Below, piece after piece: positions 8,656 through 16,864 of a stretch of DNA of 64,000 nt. The DNA comes from JBEKIK01 sp963845975 (GTDB lineage Bacteria; Planctomycetota; Planctomycetia; Pirellulales; Thermoguttaceae): positions 2,294,001-2,358,000 of the forward strand of contig CAWJUD010000002.1 in the NCBI GenBank assembly GCA_963845975.1, written 5' to 3'. The notes beneath the pieces are model-generated. The model was not told where the DNA came from. It ran no database searches and saw only the letters and a list, made by a program, of their open reading frames with translations. How positions within the stretch are numbered: position 1 is the first letter of the stretch; each line of letters begins with the position of its first letter. Made by a program: the position numbers and the translations under genes.

Positions 8656-8955
8656 CTAATCTCCAACTTTTTTGCTCTTTTCTGTTTTTTTGCCGTCGGA
8701 GCCAGAGGCGGCTGCGCCGGACTTTTCAGCACCCTTCGATTTCTCGGCTGCGGCGGCTTTCTTGTACGACTCGCTGCGGTAATCCGTCTTATAAAAACCC
8801 GATCCTTTGAATACCAAGGCCGCGCCCGGTCCGATCAGGCGGCGCAGCTTGTTTTTCCCGCATTTGGGACATTTGCGCTTGGCCTCTTCCTTGATCGATT
8901 GGAACAGTTCGAACTCATGCTTGCAGGCATCGCAGACGTAATCATAAGTGGGCAT
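8656..8955 (-). CDS. FmdB-family zinc-ribbon protein
   Basis: About 99 residues. I choose the ATG at 8955, since MPTYDYVCDACKHEFE is the canonical start of this family and the upstream ATG at 8967 adds only four atypical residues. Two CxxC pairs (CDAC at residues 8-11, CPKC near 31-34) form a regulatory-protein-type zinc ribbon, followed by GPGAALVFKGSGFYKTDYR, also family-typical. The tail is Lys/Ala/Ser-rich and probably disordered. It sits between grpE and birA in the same orientation, suggesting co-transcription. The molecular role of FmdB-like ribbons is not settled. Confidence 0.88.
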   Translation of the reverse strand: MPTYDYVCDACKHEFELFQSIKEEAKRKCPKCGKNKLRRLIGPGAALVFKGSGFYKTDYRSESYKKAAAAEKSKGAEKSGAAASGSDGKKTEKSKKVGD

Positions 8956-9010
8956 GGCAATTCTCAATAGTTGAATTATTGATCTTCGTTAAAATGAAAC
9001 GAATCGAGTT

Positions 9011-9079
9011 GTTTAGCCCCAACGCTTGTGCCCGGAGATTCCCGGCCCATTATACCGGTCGCAAGCGACCGGGCTAAAC
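9011..9079. repeat. GTTTAGCCC palindromic element, copy 2, overlapping the grpE stop
   Basis: A 69-bp element bounded by GTTTAGCCC (9011-9019) and GGGCTAAAC (9071-9079), related to 7390-7457 throughout (shared GCTTGTGCCCGGAGATT and ACCGGTCGCAAGCGA). The grpE stop codon (TAG, plus-strand CTA at 9074-9076) lies inside the terminal inverted repeat. Confidence 0.75.
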
Positions 9080-9706
9080 TGGATTTTCATCGTTTTTACA
9101 TGTTTCGTTGGTTGATACGATTACCTGGCTGGGCCGCACCACGCGGTCGTACAGTTGGTAGCCGTCTTGGGTAACCATAATTATTGTATTAGCCGGATGT
9201 TCGGGCGAAGGTTGTTGTAAAATCGCATGGTGCAGGTGCGGATCAAAAGGTGCGCCCAGGGCCTCGATTTTCACGCAATGATGGCGCTCCAACACCCCTT
9301 GCAACTGCTGGGCGACCAATTTCACGCCGTCCAAAAGCCCGCTGCCGTCGGTCGATTTCTCGGCCGCTTCGACAGCGCGTTGAACGTTGTCGAGCACTGG
9401 CAGCAGATCGCGGATCAACCCGATATTCGCATACCGGCGGTGTTCGTCCATTTCGCGGGCCGCCCGTTTCCGATAATTATCCAATTCGGCCCGGCAGCGC
9501 AGGGACTGGTCTTTACACCGCTCCAATTCGGCGCGAAGTTGTTCAACCGTCTCGGACGGGATGTTCTTTTTCACCTCCTCCGGTTGCTCCTTCTCGGAAG
9601 GAGGAGCCGCCGAGGATTGGGCGGCTTGCACCTGGGCCTTTTCGGCGCCGTGGCCCTGCGGATTTACCGTCTTAGGCGGTTCTTTCTTGTTCGGTTGATG
9701 ACTCAC
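9074..9706 (-). CDS. grpE: GrpE, nucleotide exchange factor of DnaK
   Basis: 210 residues. A long charged N-terminal region (about 1-55, rich in Pro, Glu and Gln) precedes the coiled-coil dimerisation helix (VEQLRAELERCKDQSLRCRA), the family motif DNYRKRAAREM and LLPVLDNVQRAVEA. The C-terminal beta domain has FDPHLHHAILQQP and VTQDGYQLYDRVVRPSQVIV. It promotes ADP/ATP exchange on DnaK. It follows dnaJ by about 115 bases, a gap with a GGGTGCGT..ACGCACC repeat. No dnaK is present in the window. Its stop codon is provided by the palindromic element at 9011-9079. Confidence 0.95.
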   Translation of the reverse strand: MSHQPNKKEPPKTVNPQGHGAEKAQVQAAQSSAAPPSEKEQPEEVKKNIPSETVEQLRAELERCKDQSLRCRAELDNYRKRAAREMDEHRRYANIGLIRDLLPVLDNVQRAVEAAEKSTDGSGLLDGVKLVAQQLQGVLERHHCVKIEALGAPFDPHLHHAILQQPSPEHPANTIIMVTQDGYQLYDRVVRPSQVIVSTNETCKNDENPV

Positions 9707-9822
9707 GCTACGTCCTCCATTTGTTCCGGATCGTAGGGTGCGTGAAACGCACCATTAAAGGCGACAACGCCAATTGCGGTGCGCTGCGCACACTAATGTC
9801 GTTTTCTATATTTGTCTGCCTA

Positions 9823-10941
9823 TCAGGTTTGGAAATACTCTTTCAACTTTTCGAAGAAATTTTTGCGTTTGGGAGTTACGTTGGTATTTTCCATCTCGGC
9901 CAACTGGCGTAGTAGTTCCTCGTGATCTTTTGTTAATTTTTTGGGCACTTCAATGTAGACCTGCACCAGCAGATTGCCCCGGCTGCGTGAATGAATGTCA
10001 GGCATGCCGCGGCCGCGCAAGGTGAAGACTTCGCTGGTCGGCGTGCCGGGGGGAATTTCCAGGGTCTCTTTGCCGTCCAGGGTGGGAACCTCGATGTTTG
10101 CCCCCAACGCCGCTTGCGAATAGGTAATCGGCACCTGGCAGATCAGGTTCTTGCCGTCGCGCTGGAACAGCGGATGCTCACTCACGTGGATAAAGCAATA
10201 GCAATCGCCGGTCGGGCCGCCGTTGGGGCTCGGCTCGCCTTCGCCACTTAAACGCATTTGAGTGCCGTTATCAACGCCAGCGGGAATATTTACCTTGTGA
10301 GTGATTTTTTTGGGCACATAACCCGATCCCCGGCATTCATCGCAGACTTCGCGGATCACGCGCCCGTTGCCGTGGCAGGATGGGCAAGTGGTTTGTATGG
10401 AAAACACGCCGGTCGACTGCACTACCCGGCCCCGTCCCCCGCAGTAACGGCAGGTTTCGGGGCTGGTGCCCGGCTTTGCCCCGGACCCGTTACAAGTGCC
10501 GCAGTTCTGATGCCTCATAAAGCGGACGATCTTCGACGTGCCGTGGGCGGCCTCGATTAGATCGACCGTAACCTCGGTGTGGACGTCGGCGCCGCGATGC
10601 ACCCGATTGCGCCCGCCGAAAAACTCGCCGAACAGGCTGTCGCCGAAGATATCGCCGAAGGCCTGGAAAATATCGCTGATGTCGCGGAAATGCGGGGCCC
10701 CGCCTTCCAGGCCGGCAAGACCGTAGCGGTCGTATCTGGCCCGTTTTTCCGGGTGGCTTAAAACTTCAAAGGCCTCGGCCGCCTCCTTGAATCTGGCAAC
10801 CGCCTCGTCGTCGCCCGGATTGCGATCCGGATGATATTTCAGCGCCAACTTGCGATAGGCCTCGGAGATCTGCGCCTCCGTAGCCGTTCGCGGCACGCCA
10901 AGCACGTCGTAAAAGTCCCGTTTGTCCGACATCGTGGCCAT
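9823..10941 (-). CDS. dnaJ: DnaJ co-chaperone
   Basis: This 372-residue full-length type I DnaJ delivers clients to DnaK and stimulates its ATPase. The J domain has the HPD motif (KYHPDRNPGD, about residue 35) in residues 6-70. A Gly/Phe-rich linker (FGDIFGDSLFGEFFGG) follows. The zinc-binding region has four CxxCxGxG-type repeats (CGTCNGSG, CRYCGGRG, CPSCHGNG, CDECRGSG). The C-terminal substrate domain ends KNFFEKLKEYFQ. It is upstream of grpE in the same direction. The IS66 remnant lies immediately upstream (ends 11050), separating it from groEL1, so its transcription may now depend on a promoter in 10942-11049 or in the element. Confidence 0.97.
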   Translation of the reverse strand: MATMSDKRDFYDVLGVPRTATEAQISEAYRKLALKYHPDRNPGDDEAVARFKEAAEAFEVLSHPEKRARYDRYGLAGLEGGAPHFRDISDIFQAFGDIFGDSLFGEFFGGRNRVHRGADVHTEVTVDLIEAAHGTSKIVRFMRHQNCGTCNGSGAKPGTSPETCRYCGGRGRVVQSTGVFSIQTTCPSCHGNGRVIREVCDECRGSGYVPKKITHKVNIPAGVDNGTQMRLSGEGEPSPNGGPTGDCYCFIHVSEHPLFQRDGKNLICQVPITYSQAALGANIEVPTLDGKETLEIPPGTPTSEVFTLRGRGMPDIHSRSRGNLLVQVYIEVPKKLTKDHEELLRQLAEMENTNVTPKRKNFFEKLKEYFQT

Positions 10942-10952
10942 ATTTTATAGTT

Positions 10953-10987
10953 CCCTCTCCCTCCGGGAGAGGGCTAGGGTGAGGGCA
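10953..10987. repeat. CCCTCTCCC-hairpin repeat upstream of dnaJ
   Basis: CCCTCTCCC (10953-10961) / GGGAGAGGG (10965-10973) followed by CTAGGGTGAGGGC. The same element lies in frame inside a kinase gene at 24070-24115. It is a family found widely among bacteria as an intergenic repeat. Confidence 0.7.
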
Positions 10988-11049
10988 ATTTGATTCTGAA
11001 TCAATGTTTCTAATTTAATTTTAGGCCAAACTTGGAATCTTAAAATATA

Positions 11050-12551
11050 GTAACAGTTTAGTTTTTTGTCATATTTATGGTGGCAGTGATGGAAGTTTGC
11101 CAGTGGTCAAATAGGTTTTCAGGGCTTGGATGACGGAATCCAAGAGATCGTGATTGCGTTGTTTTAGTGTGCGAAAGATGCTCATCAGCACCGCTTGGGT
11201 GTCCGCTCCGCGGCGGCTGCGATTGGCATAGCTGTTTTTGCGAATGATCACTGCCGGACGAATCGCCCGTTCGGCGTGGTTGTTCTCGAAGGGAACGTCC
11301 GCGTGATCCAAAAAAGTGAACAACTCGTTTTGGTGTCGGCGCAGCCGTTTCACGAGACGGTCGGCTTGCCGATCGCGCCAATCGGTTTCGATCAGTTCCT
11401 GCAATCTTCGGTCCAAACACGCCCGCCGCGATGCGTATTCCGCCGGAGGATGCTCCTCGCGTTTCCACAAACGGATGGCGTCGCCCAGCAGCCGTCGCAG
11501 CTTTTTGGCGAATGCAGACCAATGTTCTCCGGGATTTTTGTATTTTTCCACATGCTCCAGGTCGCGGAACAGATGCACCAGACATTTCTGCCGCGGACCG
11601 CCGGAAATCGCGTTGTAGAGCCCCAGAAATCGCTGATAAACGCGCCTTTGAACTCCTCGGCGAAGAATTTCCGCAGCGCCGGCTCGCCACGCGAGCGATC
11701 GATCAGATAGTAGGTCAGCCGCGGATTGCTGAAACACCACAGCCAGTGGGTTTTGCCAGCCACGCGCCAGCCCGTCTCGTCGCCGTGCAGCACGGCCGAC
11801 GCCAGTCCCTCTTGTTGAATCTGTTCGTACCAGGGGGAGAGCGCCTCTCGCAGACGATGCCACATCTGCGCCAAGGCCCCTTTGCTGATCTTCAGTTGCA
11901 AGTGATGGTTGAAGACGTCCACGATTTGCTGCGAGGTCGTGCCCAGTCCGTAGTGCATCCACGCCGAAAGCGCCACCGCACGGTTGCCCAAGCGGGCGTT
12001 CGGCAGGGCGTCGGGCGCTGCGGCGCAATGCGCTTCTTGCAGCGCGGGCACCAGTCGCGATGGATCGTATGTTCTGTGACTTCGGCTTGAAGATTCTCGG
12101 GAATGTCCTCCACATATCGCGTGTGCGTCTGGTTCAGCCGCTTCAAACGTCCCTGACAGTGCGGACAGCAAGGAAGTTGGTGTTCCTCGTAACGGTCGAT
12201 CCGCTGGGGCCGCTTCCGGCCACTGCCCGGATGCCCATTTTTGCGGCCGGGCCGCTTTTTCCGCGAAGAAATGGCCGGTTTTTCGTAAACCGGGATCATG
12301 CCCGAGGGCGTGGAGGGCATAGTCGAGGCCGAATTCCGCCCCTCGGCCAACTGCTTGGCCATTTCCAACAGCGCGAAAATCACCGCCTCCCTCCCCCGCG
12401 AGAAAATCGCCTCCGCCTGCGCGGTCGAGGCTTGGCCCCAAAGATATTCCCTTGGGCAAAACAGAAATAGTAGTGTCCTTTCGCATAAACCATAGACATA
12501 AACCATTTCCCGTTTTTTCCCAAGATCAATCCCAAAAAACTAAACTATTAC
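11050..12551 (-). mobile_element. IS66-family insertion sequence, complete ends, inactive transposase
   Basis: 1502-bp element with 19-bp terminal inverted repeats beginning GTAA, as in IS66 elements: left end 11050-11068 and right end 12533-12551, one mismatch (GTAACAGTTT / GTAATAGTTT). It is flanked by an 8-bp duplication with one mismatch (AAAATATA at 11042-11049, AAAATATG at 12552-12559), the target-duplication length typical of the family. One transposase gene fills the interior. The single-gene organisation fits the ISBst12-like group rather than three-gene IS66. It separates groEL1 from dnaJ. Confidence 0.9.
11075..12506 (-). pseudogene. IS66-family transposase with two frame breaks
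   Basis: Three consecutive frames together encode one IS66 TnpC of about 475 residues. Frame one has the Lys/Arg-rich zinc-finger part (PCCPHCQGRL, CPRCKKR). Frame two begins near 12015 (LPNARLGNRAVALSAWMHYG, then LHGDETGWRVAGKTHWLWCF, which has the first catalytic Asp). Frame three begins at the CCCC run 11622-11625 (GLYNAISGG, KCLVHLFRDLE) and carries the catalytic Glu region FENNHAERAIRP to the stop at 11075. Both breaks are one-base losses. Unless they are sequencing errors, the element cannot move by itself. The GGGG-run break restores SDFWGLYNA. Confidence 0.88.
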
Positions 12552-12597
12552 AAAATATGGAATTTTATCACAACATCAACTCTTCCGCACCCCCAAA

Positions 12598-12634
12598 ATA
12601 ATAAAAGGCCACCCCATGGCGAGGCGGCCCTTAA
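12598..12634 (-). terminator. Probable terminator after groEL1
   Basis: On the minus strand an imperfect stem AAGGGCCGCC / GGTGGCCTT (12632-12605) is followed by TTATTATTTT. It lies 31 bases downstream of the groEL1 stop and just outside the IS66 end. Bulged stem, so moderate confidence. Confidence 0.45.
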
Positions 12635-12664
12635 TAAACGACTCGGCTGGATGTTACCGGCCGG

Positions 12665-14284
12665 TTATCGGATGCTCCCTTCCACCTGCCGTTTCTTTTT
12701 ATCGTCTTTGTCCAGGTCGGTGACCATGGTCTCGGTCGTCAGCATCAGTCCGGCGATGCTGGCTGCATTTTGCAGTGCGGAGCGCACAACCTTCAATGGG
12801 TCGATTATGCCCGCCTTGACCATATCGACGTATTTGCCCGTGTTGGCGTCGTAACCGGTATTGGCCGACTTCTCACTCACCTCGTCCACCACCACCGAAC
12901 CGTCCACTCCGCAGTTATCGGCGATCTGTCTTAAAGGTTGAGACAAGGCATGATAGATAATGTCCACGCCGATTTTCTCATCGCCCCGGGCACTGCCGCG
13001 GACTTTTTCGACCGCCTCGCGACAGCGGAGCAAGGCCACGCCGCCGCCGGGCAAAATGCCTTCTTCGGCGGCCGCCCGGGTGGCATGCAGGGCGTCTTCC
13101 ACGCGGGCCTTCTTCTGTTTCATCTCGGCCTCGGTGCTTGCACCTACCGATACTACCGCCACTCCGCCGCATAGCTTCGCCAGCCGCTCCTGGAGTTTTT
13201 CGCGATCGTAATCGCTGTCGGTGTTTTCGATTTGCGTTCGCAACTGCTCCGAGCGGGCCTTAATGTCGGTCTGCTTGCCCGCGCCTTCCACGATCGTCGT
13301 GTTATCCTTGTCTACCATGATCTTCTTGGCCCGGCCGAGCTGATCGAGCGTGACGTTTTCCAATTTCACGCCCAAATCCTCGCTGATTAACGTACCTGCG
13401 GTGAGGATGGCGATGTCGGAGAGCATGTTTTTCCGCCGGTCGCCGAAGCCGGGGGCCTTAACCGCGCAGATTTGCAGCACGCCGCGGAGTTTGTTCACCA
13501 CCAGGGTAGTCAAGGCCTCGCCCTCGATGTCCTCGGCGATGATCAACAGCGGCTTGCCGCGCTGCATCACTTTTTCCAGAAGCGGGATCAAGTCGCGAAG
13601 GTTGCTGATTTTTTTCTCGTGAATGAGAATGAATGCGTCTTCCAGCAGGCAATCCATCTCCGGGCTGCGGTTGATGAAGTAGGGCGAGAGATAGCCTTTG
13701 TCGAACTGCATCCCTTCGACGACCTCGTAAGTGGTTTCGGCGGTCTTGCCTTCTTCGATGGTAATTACGCCGTCCTTGCCGACTTTATCCATGGCCTCGG
13801 CCAGGAGGTTGCCGATCTCGTGATCGTTGTTTGCGCTGATCGCCCCGACGTTGGCAATCTCTTCCTTGCTGGTTACCTTTTTAGCCATCGTGTACAGATT
13901 GGCGACGGCTGCATCGACGGCCTTGTCGATGCCCCGGCGGATGGCCGTGGAATTGCTGCCCGCCGCGGTATTGCGCAAGCCTTCGCGGAAGATCGCCCGG
14001 GCCAATACCGTGGCGGTCGTGGTGCCGTCGCCGGCCACGTCCGAGGTCTTCGACGCGACTTCGCTGACCAGCTTGGCGCCCATGTTCTCGAAGCGGTCTT
14101 CAAGTTCAATTTCCTTGGCCACGGTTACGCCGTCCTTGGTAACAGTCGGACCGCCGTATGATTTATCCAATATTACATTGTGTCCGGTCGGTCCCAGTGT
14201 GATGGCGACCGTGTCGGCCAGTTTTTCCACTCCGCGGAGCATCCGCTCGCGGGCATGATGTTCGTATAAAAGTTGCTTAGCCAC
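12665..14284 (-). CDS. groEL: Chaperonin GroEL, copy 1 (no GGM tail)
   Basis: 539-residue 60-kDa chaperonin forming tetradecameric folding chambers with GroES. GTG start at 14284 with AAAGGA upstream. The ATP-binding signature GDGTTTATVLA is present, along with the apical domain (VVEGMQFDKGYLSPYF) and GGGVALLRC in the equatorial domain. The C-terminus ends DDKKKRQVEGSIR and lacks the Gly-Gly-Met tail, unlike copy 2. It directly follows groES (56 bases), so this pair is the classical groESL unit. Loss of the hydrophobic tail is known to alter cavity properties in GroEL paralogues. Specialised clients are inference. Confidence 0.96.
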   Translation of the reverse strand: MAKQLLYEHHARERMLRGVEKLADTVAITLGPTGHNVILDKSYGGPTVTKDGVTVAKEIELEDRFENMGAKLVSEVASKTSDVAGDGTTTATVLARAIFREGLRNTAAGSNSTAIRRGIDKAVDAAVANLYTMAKKVTSKEEIANVGAISANNDHEIGNLLAEAMDKVGKDGVITIEEGKTAETTYEVVEGMQFDKGYLSPYFINRSPEMDCLLEDAFILIHEKKISNLRDLIPLLEKVMQRGKPLLIIAEDIEGEALTTLVVNKLRGVLQICAVKAPGFGDRRKNMLSDIAILTAGTLISEDLGVKLENVTLDQLGRAKKIMVDKDNTTIVEGAGKQTDIKARSEQLRTQIENTDSDYDREKLQERLAKLCGGVAVVSVGASTEAEMKQKKARVEDALHATRAAAEEGILPGGGVALLRCREAVEKVRGSARGDEKIGVDIIYHALSQPLRQIADNCGVDGSVVVDEVSEKSANTGYDANTGKYVDMVKAGIIDPLKVVRSALQNAASIAGLMLTTETMVTDLDKDDKKKRQVEGSIR

Positions 14285-14339
14285 TTTTGGCGGTTCCTTT
14301 TTATTCAGTTTTCAGTTTTCAGTTATCAGTTTACAGTTT

Positions 14340-14639
14340 TTACTTCACCACCTTGGCCAGGATGTCGGATTCGCGGAGGATTTTTACCTCGCGTCCGTCG
14401 ACCTCGACCTCCGAGCCGCTGTACTTGCCATAGATTACTTCATCGCCAACGGCCACCGACAGTTTGCCGCGCTGGCCGTTATCCAGAAGTTTGCCCGGCC
14501 CAATGGCCAACACAGTGCCGCGTTGGGGTTTTTCCTTGGCAGTATCGGGCAGGACGATGCCGCCCGCGGTGACTTCCTCGGCCTCGACCGGCTCCACAAC
14601 CACTCGATCATCCAACGGCTTCAGGTTAATATCCTTCAT
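14340..14639 (-). CDS. groES: Co-chaperonin GroES
   Basis: 99 residues, the normal length for the heptameric lid. It starts MKDINLKPLDDRVVVEPVEA. The mobile loop that docks on GroEL is TAGGIVLPDTAKEKPQRG, and the C-terminal strand has GDEVIYGKYSGSEVEVDG. An AGAGGA ribosome site precedes the ATG at 14639. Located between the two groEL genes, all on the minus strand. Confidence 0.97.
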   Translation of the reverse strand: MKDINLKPLDDRVVVEPVEAEEVTAGGIVLPDTAKEKPQRGTVLAIGPGKLLDNGQRGKLSVAVGDEVIYGKYSGSEVEVDGREVKILRESDILAKVVK

Positions 14640-14701
14640 AACTATTCCTCTTATTGTGTAACGATTGGTAATTGTTGTGTATCGGATTTTCTATTTATCA
14701 T

Positions 14702-14816
14702 TTAGCCCCCCGTGAATACACGGGGAGTTAGGGGGCAAGATAATTCTATTTCCCCCAGTATATTCATCCAACCCCGGGTGTATTCACCCGGGGCTAAATG
14801 TATTCACCCGGGGCTA
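14702..14816. repeat. Tandem and inverted TGTATTCACCCGGGGCTA repeats
   Basis: Between groEL2 and groES: two direct copies of TGTATTCACCCGGGGCTA at 14779-14796 and 14799-14816 (period 20), plus an inverted relative TTAGCCCCCCGTGAATACAC at 14702-14721. Related fragments occur at 59228-59279 and near 61971. They may fold into hairpins in the transcript between the two chaperonin units. Confidence 0.7.
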
Positions 14817-14828
14817 TATGTGTTTTTG

Positions 14829-16553
14829 TTAAAAACCTCCCATGCCGCCCATGTCCATGCCACCCATGCCACCCATGCCGCCCATGCCACCCATGCCGCC
14901 TCCCATTCCGCCCATGCCGCCACCGCCATGCCCGTGACCGCCATGGCCTTTTTCATCTTCTTCCTTGGGGATATCGGTGACCAGGCATGAAGTCGTAAGC
15001 AGCAAACCGGCCACGCTCGCGGCGTTCTGCAAGGCGGTGCGAACCACCTTTGCCGGATCGACAATGCCCGCTTCGATCAAATCGCAATACTGATCTTTCT
15101 CAGCATCGTAGCCATCGGATTTGCCGATCTTATCTTTATCTTTCCGTACATTATTTACCACCACGGCCCCGTCCTGGCCGGCATTTTCGGCAATCGCCCG
15201 CAGCGGGGCGTCCAGTACGTTCTCGATAATCTTTACTCCCAGCGCTTCGTCGCCCGATAGCTCCAGCTTTTCCAAGGCCTTGTCGCTGCGGAGCAAGGCG
15301 ACTCCTCCGCCGGGCACGATCCCTTCGGCCAAGGCGGCCTGCGTGGCGGCCCGGGCGTCTTCCATCAGCATCTTTCGCTCTTTCATTTCGGTCTCGGTGG
15401 CGGCGCCGACGTGAATCTGCGCCACTCCGCCCGCCAATTTGGCCAGACGCTCTTGCAGTTTTTCCCGATCGTATTCGCTGGTCGTGGTCTCGATTTCCTT
15501 GCGGATCTGTTCGGCGCGGCCATCAATGGCCCCTTTACTGCCCCCGCCCATCACGATGGTGGTGTCTTCGGACGTAACGGTCACCTTTTTCGCGGCGCCC
15601 AGATCCGAAATCTTGACCGATTCCAGGGTTACCCCAAGATCTTTGAATATCGCCTGCGCTCCGGTCAGCGTGGCGATATCACCGAGCATGGCCTTGCGCC
15701 GGTCTCCATAACCGGGGGCCTTTACGGCGCAAGCGTTCAGAATTCCGCGAAGTTTATTGACCACAAGCGTTGCCAGGGCCTCGCCTTCCACGTCTTCGGC
15801 AATGATCAACAGCGGCTGGCCGGCCTTACTCACGGCTTCCAACAAGGGGATGAGATTCTTGGCACTGGAAATTTTATCTTCATGAATCAGGATCAGGCAT
15901 TTTTCGAATTCCACGGTTTGCTCGTCCTGATTGGTGACAAAATGGGGCGAGAGGAAACCGCGGTCGAACTGCATGCCTTCGACCACGTCCACGTAAGTTT
16001 CCGACTGTTTGCCTTCCTCGACTGTAATCACGCCGTTTTTACCCACCTTGATGAAGGCGTCGGCCAGAACGCCACCGATGGAAGGATCGCCGTTGCCCGC
16101 TATGGTCGCTACTTGCGTGATTTCTTTTTTATCTTTTTCATTGATCGGCGTGGCCATCTTTTCGATGTATTTCGTCACGGCCTCGGTGGCTTTTTGAATG
16201 CCGCGTGAAAGCGACATGGGATCGGCCCCGGCGGCCACCATCCGCAGCCCGTCCCGAAAAATCGCCTCCGCCAAAAGGGTAGCCGTCGTGGTGCCGTCGC
16301 CGGCCACGTCGTTGGTCTTGGTGGCGGCCTCTTTGATCAACTGGGCCCCCAAATTCTCATAGGGATCGTCCAGCTCGATCTCCTTGGCCACGGTCACGCC
16401 GTCCTTGGTGATCTTGGGCGAACCCCATCCCTTATCCAATACTGCATGGCGTCCTCGGGGACCTAATGTGCTAACCACGGCCCGAGCCATCTTGCTTACA
16501 CCCGCGGCCAAGGGTTGCCGGGCGGCGTCTTCAAAAACCATCTGTTTAGGCAC
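14829..16553 (-). CDS. groEL: Chaperonin GroEL, copy 2 (long GGM tail)
   Basis: 574-residue chaperonin paralogue. GTG start at 16553 with a strong AGGAGGA 8 bases upstream. It has GDGTTTATLLAEA, VVEGMQFDRGFLSPHF and GGGVALLRS. The C-terminal tail is an expanded run of Gly-Gly-Met units interspersed with His (GHGGHGHGGGGMGGMGG onward), about 40 residues. The DNA of the tail is correspondingly repetitive (14835-14945). It is the first gene of the block groEL2-groES-groEL1. Two or more GroELs are common in planctomycetes. A His-rich tail could also bind metal, which is speculative. Confidence 0.96.
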   Translation of the reverse strand: MPKQMVFEDAARQPLAAGVSKMARAVVSTLGPRGRHAVLDKGWGSPKITKDGVTVAKEIELDDPYENLGAQLIKEAATKTNDVAGDGTTTATLLAEAIFRDGLRMVAAGADPMSLSRGIQKATEAVTKYIEKMATPINEKDKKEITQVATIAGNGDPSIGGVLADAFIKVGKNGVITVEEGKQSETYVDVVEGMQFDRGFLSPHFVTNQDEQTVEFEKCLILIHEDKISSAKNLIPLLEAVSKAGQPLLIIAEDVEGEALATLVVNKLRGILNACAVKAPGYGDRRKAMLGDIATLTGAQAIFKDLGVTLESVKISDLGAAKKVTVTSEDTTIVMGGGSKGAIDGRAEQIRKEIETTTSEYDREKLQERLAKLAGGVAQIHVGAATETEMKERKMLMEDARAATQAALAEGIVPGGGVALLRSDKALEKLELSGDEALGVKIIENVLDAPLRAIAENAGQDGAVVVNNVRKDKDKIGKSDGYDAEKDQYCDLIEAGIVDPAKVVRTALQNAASVAGLLLTTSCLVTDIPKEEDEKGHGGHGHGGGGMGGMGGGMGGMGGMGGMGGMDMGGMGGF

Positions 16554-16864
16554 AGCGGATTTCCTCCTATTGATGAATATATTTTTACTTACACGGCCAC
16601 AATTGGCAGCCGAGTTCGAGTGGCAATGGAAAAAAGCAAGCGGCGTGCCAAAAAAGGGAATATGTGCCGTAACTACTTATAAATATCGGAGATACATCAA
16701 TCGTCAGACAAAGTGTTTAGGATATGTGTAAGAAAGCCCGTTTCCCCCGTCATGTCATTCTGGCAGCCGCTTACAAATGCCTTAATTATCAAGTTATTTA
16801 ACGATCTGTAGCATAAAGCCGCGACCCGATGGTCGCGGGATCTCGCCGCGGTCGCCAGGGTTTG
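16554..16864. other. groEL2 upstream region, with a TAAAGCCGCGACC repeat
   Basis: Between divergently read-out ends: groEL2 starts at 16553 and the DHS-like gene ends at 16865. It should hold the chaperonin promoter. The minus strand has TTGTCT and GATATT/TATAAG boxes around 16672-16712, but no clean spacing. I see no good CIRCE inverted repeat. 16814-16837 is a TAAAGCCGCGACC..GGTCGCG palindrome like those at 25350-25403. Confidence 0.4.

Noticed and set aside
14835..14945. Short tandem DNA repeats resembling a minisatellite
   Set aside because: They are the codons of the Gly-Gly-Met tail of GroEL2 and need no other explanation.
16600..16650. Possible CIRCE operator ahead of groEL2 (TTGCCACTC..GGCTGCCAA on the minus strand)
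   Set aside because: Arms do not pair well and the spacer is 6 rather than 9; similarity to the HrcA operator is within chance.
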